DNA from: an uncultured Bacilli bacterium
GTDB lineage: Bacteria; Bacillota_I; Bacilli_A; RF39; UBA660
DNA: 7,434 nucleotides
Assembly: GCA_904502155.1 (NCBI GenBank)
Contig: CAJGDV010000059.1
Location: 1 to 7,434 of the forward strand
Direction: 5' to 3'
A model generated the notes under the pieces. It was not told where the DNA came from, ran no database searches, and saw nothing but the letters and a program-made list of their open reading frames with translations. Each line of letters begins with the position of its first letter. The stretch's first letter is position 1. The translations under genes and the position numbers were made by a program. This document shows, in pieces, positions 1-5,520 of this stretch.

Positions 1-1222
1 ATTTTTTTAATTCTAAACGGTGTTCAATTGATCTTACTTTTTTAACTCCTTGCATTAATTGTTCAACTGGGATTCCAAAATGAGAACCTAATGCAAGACC
101 TGCTAAAATATTATACACATTAGGAATACCTAATAATTTTGTTTCAAATTGATATTTTGTCTTATCATTTAAATTTCTAAATTCAACATCAAATGTCATA
201 CCTTTATAAGATTGTTTAATATTTGATGCTACTACATCAGCTTTTTTATTATCAATACCAACCCATAAAATTTTACATTTATTTTTTAGTTTATATGATA
301 CTTGTAATTCATCATCACAATTTAGAACACCTACACCATCTTTTGGTAAATTTTCAATAAGTTCAAATTTACCTTTTTGGATATTTTCTTGTGAACCAAA
401 ACTATCCATATGTGCTGTTCCAATTTTTGTTAAGATACCATATTTAGGATGAACAAAATCACATAATTCTTTAATTTCTCCTTCTTTAAATGCTCCCATT
501 TCAGCAATCATAAAATCAGAAAATTTATCTAAATGATTGTTAATTGTAAGCATTAATCCATTTGGTGTATTAAAGTTTTTTGGTGTTGGACATACATTAT
601 ATTTAATAGATAAAATATCATTTAAAATATTTTTACTACTTGTTTTACCATATGAACCTGTAACACCTATTACACTTAGTTCTGTCATTCCTTTTAATTT
701 ATTTTTAGCACATTTCATATAATGGTTATATACCATTTTTTCTATTGGCTTATTAATAATATTTGCAATAAATACAATAATATAACTAAAATATGGTAAT
801 GCTCCTAAAATTGTTAAGCAAACCCATAAATTATTAGAGTTTACTATTAAACTCATTATTATAGCTGGAATTAAAAATATTAAAATTTCTGTTACCATTA
901 ATCTTTTTACTCTTTTTGTAAATGCTAATGGTTTTTTAACTTGTTCTTTTTTCTTTCTATTGATAAACATTAATGCTACCATACAGTAAAATAAAATATA
1001 TAAAACTAATGATGCATTACTAGCAAAGAACATAGCACAAATAAATATTACGAAGAACATATCTGGATCGATTAATACTTTATATTTATTTTGAAGCATC
1101 CATCTTAAATATCTATTTCCTTCGTTATACCAATTTTGTTGTAGCATATGTAAAGATTTATTACCTTTCATAATGTAATAAATAAAACATGGTATTATTG
1201 CTACTAAAAATAATACTGTCAT
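1..1222 (-). CDS. Membrane-anchored MurF-like Mur ligase (3' end beyond left edge)
   Basis: This is an ATP-dependent amide ligase of the Mur family, probably acting in peptidoglycan precursor synthesis at the membrane. I read 407 codons from ATG 1222; the C-terminal ligase domain lies past the window edge. Residues 1-18, 55-87 (two spans), 108-127 and 131-153 are hydrophobic, suggesting about five membrane segments. The P-loop is TGSYGKTS (188-195). It is followed by AEMGA (240-244), TKIGTAHMDSFG (265-276), a probable carbamylated lysine K285 in KGKFE, LNCDDE (300-305) and EHRLEL (400-405). Order and spacing match MurF. Oddly, the usual soluble UDP-MurNAc-binding first domain is missing, because membrane segments fill the region before the P-loop. 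The common HN motif reads PN (367-368). The start has AGTAGG as its ribosome site, lying inside the end of the upstream hydrolase gene, so the two are probably co-translated. It could be a MurF paralogue with a lipid-linked or other substrate. I saw no MurT-like cysteine cluster, though part of the protein is missing. Confidence 0.85.
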   Translation of the reverse strand, partial: MTVLFLVAIIPCFIYYIMKGNKSLHMLQQNWYNEGNRYLRWMLQNKYKVLIDPDMFFVIFICAMFFASNASLVLYILFYCMVALMFINRKKKEQVKKPLAFTKRVKRLMVTEILIFLIPAIIMSLIVNSNNLWVCLTILGALPYFSYIIVFIANIINKPIEKMVYNHYMKCAKNKLKGMTELSVIGVTGSYGKTSSKNILNDILSIKYNVCPTPKNFNTPNGLMLTINNHLDKFSDFMIAEMGAFKEGEIKELCDFVHPKYGILTKIGTAHMDSFGSQENIQKGKFELIENLPKDGVGVLNCDDELQVSYKLKNKCKILWVGIDNKKADVVASNIKQSYKGMTFDVEFRNLNDKTKYQFETKLLGIPNVYNILAGLALGSHFGIPVEQLMQGVKKVRSIEHRLELKK

Positions 1223-1227
1223 TAAAA

Positions 1228-1968
1228 TTACCTACTTTCTAAAAAACTTCTTAAAACATTAATTGTTTGACCTAAGCGTTCTAAATATGCATAATGTGTA
1301 GCTCCTTCATATACTACAACACCAGAACCAGAAATTAATTCTTCTAATCTATATGCATCTTCTATATCAACTGCTTGGTCGTTAGTACCCCAAACAATTA
1401 GTGTTGGTGCTTTTATTTTTTTTACGAATTCTGTTATATCGTAATTAACATGATTTACAAGGACTTCTCTCATAATTGGTGATGCGTTACGGTAATCAGT
1501 TGATCCCATATGTTTTTTGGCAAATCCTTCTAATTTGTTTATTACTGGAACTTTTTTCATACCTTTTAAAACTTTTGTTTTTAATGATGGTTTTTTTATT
1601 TCTTTTCGAAATGGGCTTCCAAAAACAACTAATTTTTTAACGTCATAAGTTGCCGCATATAAAAGTGATATTTTTCCTCCAAATGAGTGTCCCATCATTA
1701 TTGGATTTTTAATGTTTAATTCTTCTAATAACTCATGAACACATTCAACAAAATCTCTAAAAAGCCATGCATAATCTGGTTCTTCGCTTTCTCCGTGTCC
1801 TGGAAGATCAACTATTAAAATATTATAATCTTTAACAAATGGATCACCAAGTGGCTTCATCATTTCGATGTTTTGTCCCCATCCATGTAGTAAAACAATT
1901 GTATCTTTTTTATCGTTACCATACATTGTATAGTTAATTTTTACATTTTTAATTTTTTTGTTCATCAT
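1228..1968 (-). CDS. Alpha/beta hydrolase
   Basis: This is a 246-residue soluble alpha/beta-fold hydrolase, a normal length for the family. The oxyanion-loop motif HGWG is at 28-31, and DLPGHGES at 54-61 is typical of the family. The nucleophile elbow GHSFGG (93-98) puts the catalytic serine at 95. The acid is D197 (WGTND) and the histidine is H225 (GATHYAYLE), giving an intact triad. Residues 120-165 form a basic cap region. The substrate cannot be told from sequence; esterase, lipase-like or thioesterase roles are all possible. The ribosome site AGGTGAT directly abuts ATG 1968. A second in-frame ATG at 1965 has slightly better spacing, so the start may be one codon later. Its own promoter lies just upstream. 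The stop is 5 nt before the start of the Mur ligase gene, so the pair forms an operon and an envelope-related job is plausible but unproven. Confidence 0.9.
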   Translation of the reverse strand: MMNKKIKNVKINYTMYGNDKKDTIVLLHGWGQNIEMMKPLGDPFVKDYNILIVDLPGHGESEEPDYAWLFRDFVECVHELLEELNIKNPIMMGHSFGGKISLLYAATYDVKKLVVFGSPFRKEIKKPSLKTKVLKGMKKVPVINKLEGFAKKHMGSTDYRNASPIMREVLVNHVNYDITEFVKKIKAPTLIVWGTNDQAVDIEDAYRLEELISGSGVVVYEGATHYAYLERLGQTINVLRSFLESR

Positions 1969-1981
1969 ATCACCTATATTG

Positions 1982-2010
1982 ATTATACAACAAAATAAAT
2001 ATATTTACAA
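1982..2010 (-). promoter_or_regulatory. Sigma-A-type promoter of the hydrolase/Mur ligase operon
   Basis: Reading the minus strand, TTGTAA (2010-2005) and a perfect TATAAT (1987-1982) are separated by 17 bp. The predicted start site falls near 1975, leaving a leader of roughly 7-10 nt that is little more than the ribosome site. The promoter begins right after the nfeD terminator. Confidence 0.75.
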
Positions 2011-2013
2011 TTT

Positions 2014-2049
2014 AAAAAAATAAGGATTTTCAAACAAAAATCCCTATTT
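2014..2049 (-). terminator. Rho-independent terminator after nfeD, overlapping its stop codon
   Basis: The arms 2049-2037 and 2030-2018 form a 13-bp stem with one G-T wobble around a 6-nt loop, followed on the minus strand by seven T (2020-2014). The nfeD stop TAG (2046-2044) is inside the first arm. A T-run also follows the stem on the plus strand, so the element could work in both directions. Confidence 0.8.
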
Positions 2050-2457
2050 TTTACGAACTTTTAATTTAACGCCTTCAATTTTTTCAACAATTGAAGATTC
2101 ATTTACTTTTAAATGGTCATTAGAATATGCTGCCCATTTCTTTTTAAGTACTTTAACTTCACCATAAGAATTTTTCTTAATTTCTTTTGTTACAATAGCT
2201 TCTTTACCAATTATTTTGTCTGTTTCTCCATTTGTAGTTTTAGTCTTAAAATATAAAAAAGTTCTATCTCTTAAGAATAAACATGACAATGTTCCAACTA
2301 AGAAGAAACAAATTAATAAAACTAAATAACTATCTGTATAAAAAGAAACAATCATCGTAATAAAAGCCGATAAACTAAACCAAATATATGTAATATTAAC
2401 AGTCATAAATTCAACTATTAATAATAAAATTGCAATTAATAACCAGATAATGCTCAT
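2044..2457 (-). CDS. NfeD-family membrane protein (short form)
   Basis: This is a small membrane protein of the NfeD group, whose long and short members are linked to SPFH/flotillin membrane microdomains and membrane quality control. I choose ATG 2457 (137 residues). An upstream in-frame GTG at 2466 is part of the ribosome site AGGTGAT (2468-2462) and is not a good start. The first ~70 residues hold about three hydrophobic segments, beginning MSIIWLLIAILLLIVEF. The C-terminal half is the soluble OB-fold: IIGKEAIVTKEI, then GEVKVLKKKWAAYS, ending in the IEGVKLKV pattern typical of NfeD. It has its own promoter and terminator and so appears monocistronic. No SPFH protein, the common partner, is next to it in this window. 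Confidence 0.85.
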   Translation of the reverse strand: MSIIWLLIAILLLIVEFMTVNITYIWFSLSAFITMIVSFYTDSYLVLLICFFLVGTLSCLFLRDRTFLYFKTKTTNGETDKIIGKEAIVTKEIKKNSYGEVKVLKKKWAAYSNDHLKVNESSIVEKIEGVKLKVRKK

Positions 2458-2461
2458 ATAT

Positions 2462-2468
2462 ATCACCT
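2462..2468 (-). promoter_or_regulatory. Ribosome binding site that decides the nfeD start
   Basis: AGGTGAT on the minus strand matches the 16S rRNA tail and sits 4 nt before ATG 2457. It contains the GTG at 2466 that would otherwise look like an earlier start codon, which argues for the ATG. Confidence 0.75.
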
Positions 2469-2475
2469 GATAATA

Positions 2476-2505
2476 ATTATACTATAAATTCTTGTTAATT
2501 TACAA
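2476..2505 (-). promoter_or_regulatory. Promoter of nfeD
   Basis: TTGTAA (2505-2500) and TATAAT (2481-2476) are 18 bp apart on the minus strand. The -35 box overlaps the stop codon of the upstream small secreted-protein gene. The same TTGTAA/TATAAT pair drives the next unit downstream. The predicted leader is about 10-12 nt. Confidence 0.65.
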
Positions 2506-2889
2506 TAAATTTAGTTCATTTAATAAACTTAAATTAGAATATACTAATACTTTATTAATTCTTATTGGTTTTACTAAAAATTTATTGTACTCACTATACA
2601 TATTATTTTCTTTTAAATATTTTAAATATTTTTCTTTAATATTACCTTTTGTTGTATAGTTAAGTAATAAATGTTCTTTATATACTGGATTTATATAAAG
2701 ATCTACAGCTACAATTTCTACGCCTTTAATTTTTTCTTTTAGATTATCTAATGTTAGATTATCCATTGTAATGTAAATATAATCATATCTTAAAGTATCT
2801 TTAAAGTTTTGACTACTACTATTTTCTTTACCTAATACTATGAAACTAGATATGAAAAATATCATTATTAAAAATAATATTTTTTTCAT
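2500..2889 (-). CDS. Small secreted protein of unknown function
   Basis: I do not recognise this 129-residue protein. Residues 1-20 form a typical signal peptide: MKK followed by a long hydrophobic stretch. A possible signal peptidase I site follows VLG (18-20); there is no lipobox cysteine, so it is not a lipoprotein. The predicted mature part is about 109 residues, has no cysteine, is rich in lysine, leucine, asparagine and tyrosine, and appears to mix strands and helices (a helix-like lysine-rich stretch falls near 80-100). The start is supported by a GGTGG ribosome site 5 nt upstream. The gene begins 30 nt after the S51 peptidase gene with no clear terminator between, so it is probably the last gene of the kinase-peptidase operon. 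Uncleaved single-pass anchoring is also possible. Confidence 0.7.
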   Translation of the reverse strand: MKKILFLIMIFFISSFIVLGKENSSSQNFKDTLRYDYIYITMDNLTLDNLKEKIKGVEIVAVDLYINPVYKEHLLLNYTTKGNIKEKYLKYLKENNMYSEYNKFLVKPIRINKVLVYSNLSLLNELNLL

Positions 2890-2919
2890 ATAACCACCAG
2901 TATTAGTATGTATTAATTT

Positions 2920-3573
2920 TTATTTATTATTAGTTATTTTATATATTTTTTCTTTTCTAAATAAATATGATTCTCCATGAATTTTTATATCATTATCTAT
3001 TGTTATATAAGAACCATCTAATAGTCCTATAATATCAATATCATTACTATCTTTTATAACTATATCCATTAATCCTTTATCATTTATATACCAGTTTAGA
3101 TGTGGGAATATATTTATATTACATAAATCTAATCCTTTTAAATACTTTTCATAATTTGGATCAATTCTTTCATAGTCATATTCAGGTGGTGCATATACTA
3201 TGTTTGCCATATTCATTGAACCTGCACTCTCACCTGTTAGAATGCCTTTAAAATTTTTTAGTGATTCTTTTAAATTTATATCATTATAAAATTTATTTGA
3301 ACTTGGAAGGTGTCCTCCTGCTAAAAATATTAAACTAGCATTTTCAATTAATTCGTCTTTATATTCTATAAACCTATTATCTAAAATATAGTTTTTTTTA
3401 AATTTTACTTCTTGGTTTAAGAAGTTTTTAATTTTATTCATATATTCTATATTTCCTTTAAGGTTTTCTCTATCGCTTGCGATAAATAAAAACATTTTAT
3501 CGTCTTGTAAATTTTCTTTGATTGTTTTAAGTACTCTTTTATCTTTATCTATTTGACTTGTTAATATTATCAT
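2920..3573 (-). CDS. Peptidase family S51 (PepE-like) serine peptidase
   Basis: This is a 217-residue cytoplasmic protein of the S51 family, which includes alpha-aspartyl dipeptidase PepE and cyanophycinase and has a class I glutamine-amidotransferase-like fold. LAGGHLPSSN (84-93) forms the conserved glycine loop. The nucleophile is S116 in the strand-turn motif GESAGSMN (114-121). The likely catalytic histidine is H158 (FPHLN), and GLLDGSY (183-189) is the usual late motif. The length is close to that of E. coli PepE, in which a Ser-His-Glu triad has been described; I cannot assign the third residue here. The ribosome site AGTAGG lies within the final codons of the upstream kinase-like gene, with only 4 nt between the genes, so translation is probably coupled. 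Many Firmicutes homologues are annotated only as type 1 glutamine amidotransferase-like. The substrate is unknown. Confidence 0.85.
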   Translation of the reverse strand: MIILTSQIDKDKRVLKTIKENLQDDKMFLFIASDRENLKGNIEYMNKIKNFLNQEVKFKKNYILDNRFIEYKDELIENASLIFLAGGHLPSSNKFYNDINLKESLKNFKGILTGESAGSMNMANIVYAPPEYDYERIDPNYEKYLKGLDLCNINIFPHLNWYINDKGLMDIVIKDSNDIDIIGLLDGSYITIDNDIKIHGESYLFRKEKIYKITNNK

Positions 3574-3577
3574 AAAT

Positions 3578-4303
3578 CTACCTACTTTTTATTTTTTCTA
3601 TTTTTTTTGTTTTTAATACTTCAAGATTATCCATTAAGTAATCCTTTTCCTTATTCCCACTTCCTAAATTAATCATATAATCTTTTATATCTCTTGGAAT
3701 ATCTAATGATTCAATGAACTCTTCTAAATATGTATTATCTTTAATATAATATAAAAATTTTTTGTCATTCATTTCTTGTTTTGTTAAATAGTCAAGTGCG
3801 AATAAAAAAAACTGGAATCTATCGAAATTGACATCGATTTTTTTTGTTACTTTAAGTTTATAGTATCTATAAAAAAATAATGGATTAATATCATTTTTTA
3901 AATCTTCTACATAATAATTATCGGTATCAATAAAATTTATTTTTTTATTTTCATCTATTATAAAATTTCTAGGATTTAAATCTACTACTAATATTTTTTC
4001 TTGATGTAATTTTTTAAATACTTTTTCAATTTCTGTTAGAAAGTTTATTTTTTCTTCTAATGTTTTTAAACTTTCAATATAATCATACATGTCACATTTC
4101 TTTTCAACATAATTCATCCTATATCCTATGATTTCATCATTTTTTATAAATAAATCTTTTGGAAATATGACATTATCTATTTCTTTTTCTTTTAATTTTT
4201 TAATTTTTTCTATCTTATTATCTGATATATTGTTTATTACTTTATAGGCATATCCATCATAGTAATAAACATAGCCTTCTCTTCCCTTTCCTATAAAATT
4301 CAT
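3578..4303 (-). CDS. Small protein-kinase-like protein
   Basis: This is a 241-residue stand-alone kinase fold. A glycine-rich loop GKGREGYV (5-12) is followed by YAYKVI with the ATP-anchoring lysine K21. The catalytic loop is VVDLNPRN (106-113), with D108 as base and N113 for metal binding; it lacks the H-R of the eukaryotic HRD motif and has Asn in place of the catalytic-loop Lys. The metal-binding aspartate of the DFG-equivalent is D126 in FIDTDNY (124-130). These are the essential residues, so phosphotransfer is plausible. There is no membrane segment or sensor domain. The C-terminus is lysine-rich. GGAGG 4 nt before ATG 4303 supports the start. It is the first gene of a cluster with an S51 peptidase and a small secreted protein. 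It may phosphorylate protein or a small molecule; the target is not visible. Confidence 0.75.
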   Translation of the reverse strand: MNFIGKGREGYVYYYDGYAYKVINNISDNKIEKIKKLKEKEIDNVIFPKDLFIKNDEIIGYRMNYVEKKCDMYDYIESLKTLEEKINFLTEIEKVFKKLHQEKILVVDLNPRNFIIDENKKINFIDTDNYYVEDLKNDINPLFFYRYYKLKVTKKIDVNFDRFQFFLFALDYLTKQEMNDKKFLYYIKDNTYLEEFIESLDIPRDIKDYMINLGSGNKEKDYLMDNLEVLKTKKIEKIKSR

Positions 4304-4318
4304 ATTGCCTCCAACTTC

Positions 4319-4324
4319 ATTATA
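4319..4324 (-). promoter_or_regulatory. -10 element of the kinase-peptidase operon
   Basis: TATAAT (4324-4319) on the minus strand lies 15 nt before the kinase-like ATG. No good -35 box is present at 17 bp, where the sequence is part of the pilin terminator, so the call rests on the -10 box and position alone. The leader would be under about 10 nt. Confidence 0.5.
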
Positions 4325-4328
4325 ATAT

Positions 4329-4355
4329 AAAAAAAAGTATTATTAAATACTTTTT
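4329..4355 (-). terminator. Rho-independent terminator after the prepilin-DUF285 gene
   Basis: On the minus strand AAAAAGTATT (4355-4346) pairs perfectly with AATACTTTTT (4341-4332) across a 4-nt loop, ending in a run of eight T (4336-4329). The stem is A-T rich. It begins about 25 nt after the stop codon. Confidence 0.7.
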
Positions 4356-4379
4356 AAATTAATACTTATAACTTTTTAA

Positions 4380-5462
4380 TTATTCTGGTTCTCTTGTTAA
4401 TGTTATAGAAGTACTATTACCTTTTGGGAATGTACCTGCTAAATATTCATTACCATCACTTCCAACAAATCTAGATGATGTTATATCCGTAATATTGGTA
4501 GAACTTGAAATATTTTTTGGTATCATTATTTGCATTAAATCCCAACAATCAACAAACATCATTTCCATGTTAGTAACATTTGAAACATCAAATTTACTTA
4601 AATCTAAGGATTTTAATTTTTCACAATATATAAACATTCCAGACATATCGGTAACATTAGATGTATCAAAACTGCTTAAATTTATGCTTTCTAAAGTAGA
4701 TGCGTTCATAAACATTCCCATCATATTTGTTACAGTTGAAGTATTAAAATTACCGAAATTGATACTTCTTAAATTAGTAAAACCTGAAAACATAAATGAA
4801 GAATCCGGATTGCTATCAATAATTCCATCACTACCAATATATGCATGGTAATAATTTTCATCATCACTATCTTTTACAATATAACCAATAATGCTATTAT
4901 CTCCTGCTTCAGACATATCCCATGTTTCTACAGCATCATTAGGAATATTTTTATCATTTTTAAATGTGATAGATAAAATTTGTTCAATATAATCAATAGA
5001 TTGTATATCTTTACCTGCAGAAATTACATAATAATTACTAAAATCTGATTTTCTTAATGTATAATGAGGTCTATTATTTATATTACTACCATCATTTTTA
5101 GTAATAACTACTTCTCCTTCAAATTCTTTTTGTCCAATAAAATTTTGATCAGATAATGTAAAAGAAACTAAACATTCATTATTTACATAAATAATACCAT
5201 CAGGTAAGTTTCCTTTGATGTCTAAGTTTGGAGATATTACTCCATTTGTTATTATATAGCTTGTTGTAATATTTTGATTCTTAATTTGTTCTAACGTACA
5301 TTTTTCTTCTATTGCTTTTCCTAAATTAGTTAAAGTACTAGAAAAAGCTCCTTTTCTTGATTCTAGCAAAATATTATTAACTGTTGGTATTGCAATTAAT
5401 GCTATAATACCTAAAATTAAAATAACTGCTAGTAATTCTATAAGTGTAAATCCTTTTTTCAT
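4380..5462 (-). CDS. Prepilin-type surface protein with BspA/DUF285 repeats
   Basis: This is a 360-residue exported protein. It starts MKKGFTLIELL: a class III (type IV prepilin) signal, with expected cleavage after G4, the conserved glutamate E9, a hydrophobic helix to about 25 and P26, all as in type IV pilins and pseudopilins. Residues 30-175 are a variable region with two cysteines (C55, C97) that could form a disulfide. Residues 181-228 (WDMSEAGDNS, then YIGSDGIIDSNPDSSFMFSGF) match the usual cap of BspA-like surface proteins. They lead into three DUF285-type repeats of about 26 residues (229-307) with the core FxTSNVTxMxxMF. A short tail follows with no LPXTG anchor. The role is probably surface display or adhesion on a pilus-like filament or pseudopilin complex. 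The start is supported by an AGGAG ribosome site. It has its own extended -10 promoter and terminator. No assembly ATPase or prepilin peptidase gene is in the window. Confidence 0.9.
   Translation of the reverse strand: MKKGFTLIELLAVILILGIIALIAIPTVNNILLESRKGAFSSTLTNLGKAIEEKCTLEQIKNQNITTSYIITNGVISPNLDIKGNLPDGIIYVNNECLVSFTLSDQNFIGQKEFEGEVVITKNDGSNINNRPHYTLRKSDFSNYYVISAGKDIQSIDYIEQILSITFKNDKNIPNDAVETWDMSEAGDNSIIGYIVKDSDDENYYHAYIGSDGIIDSNPDSSFMFSGFTNLRSINFGNFNTSTVTNMMGMFMNASTLESINLSSFDTSNVTDMSGMFIYCEKLKSLDLSKFDVSNVTNMEMMFVDCWDLMQIMIPKNISSSTNITDITSSRFVGSDGNEYLAGTFPKGNSTSITLTREPE
4542..4778 (-). repeat. Three tandem DUF285 (BspA-type) repeat units within the prepilin-like gene
   Basis: Residues 229-255, 256-281 and 282-307 are three successive units sharing a leucine-rich lead-in (TNLRSINF, TLESINLS, KLKSLDLS), then F-D/N-T/V-S-x-V-T-x-M and a terminal MF. 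The repeat is clear at protein level. At DNA level the ~78-bp units have diverged, so they are not recent copies. Confidence 0.85.
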
Positions 5463-5483
5463 TTAATATCACTCCTATTATTA

Positions 5484-5492
5484 ATTATATCA
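5484..5492 (-). promoter_or_regulatory. Extended -10 promoter of the prepilin-DUF285 gene
   Basis: TGATATAAT on the minus strand is a perfect extended -10 (TGnTATAAT). No clear -35 box lies upstream, where the CofE-like gene's terminator sits, but an extended -10 can work without one. The ribosome site AGGAG follows 9 nt later. Confidence 0.65.
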
Positions 5493-5520
5493 AAAAAAAG
5501 TATTACAAAATACTTTTTTT
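5492..5520 (-). terminator. Rho-independent terminator of the CofE-like gene, starting at its stop codon
   Basis: A perfect 12-bp inverted repeat (5520-5509 and 5504-5493) with loop TTGT is followed by a run of T to 5492. The first arm starts within the TAA stop (5521-5519). The stem core GTATT/AATAC is the same as in the terminator after the next gene. Confidence 0.75.

Noticed and set aside
537..722. Plus-strand open frame of 61 codons
   Set aside because: It lies wholly opposite the P-loop region of the Mur ligase, has no ribosome site and no recognisable protein features; it is an antisense shadow.
2458..2466. Earlier GTG start for the NfeD protein at 2466
   Set aside because: The GTG is inside the ribosome binding sequence AGGTGAT; ATG 2457 has proper spacing.
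2486..2514. Possible terminator after the small secreted-protein gene
   Set aside because: Only a weak 6-bp A-T stem with no T-run is present; it does not meet the standard of the other terminators.
4356..4379. Possible small RNA or second hairpin between the pilin stop codon and its terminator
   Set aside because: The stretch is only about 25 nt and repeats the AATACTT word by chance-level similarity; no stable structure or promoter supports it.
4542..4778. Recent DNA-level tandem duplication or phase-variable repeat in the DUF285 block
   Set aside because: The units are similar as protein but clearly diverged in nucleotides, with no long identical stretch or simple short repeat that would slip.
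4495..4851. Plus-strand open frame of 118 codons
   Set aside because: It is antisense to the DUF285 repeats; its apparent repeats simply mirror the real repeats on the minus strand.
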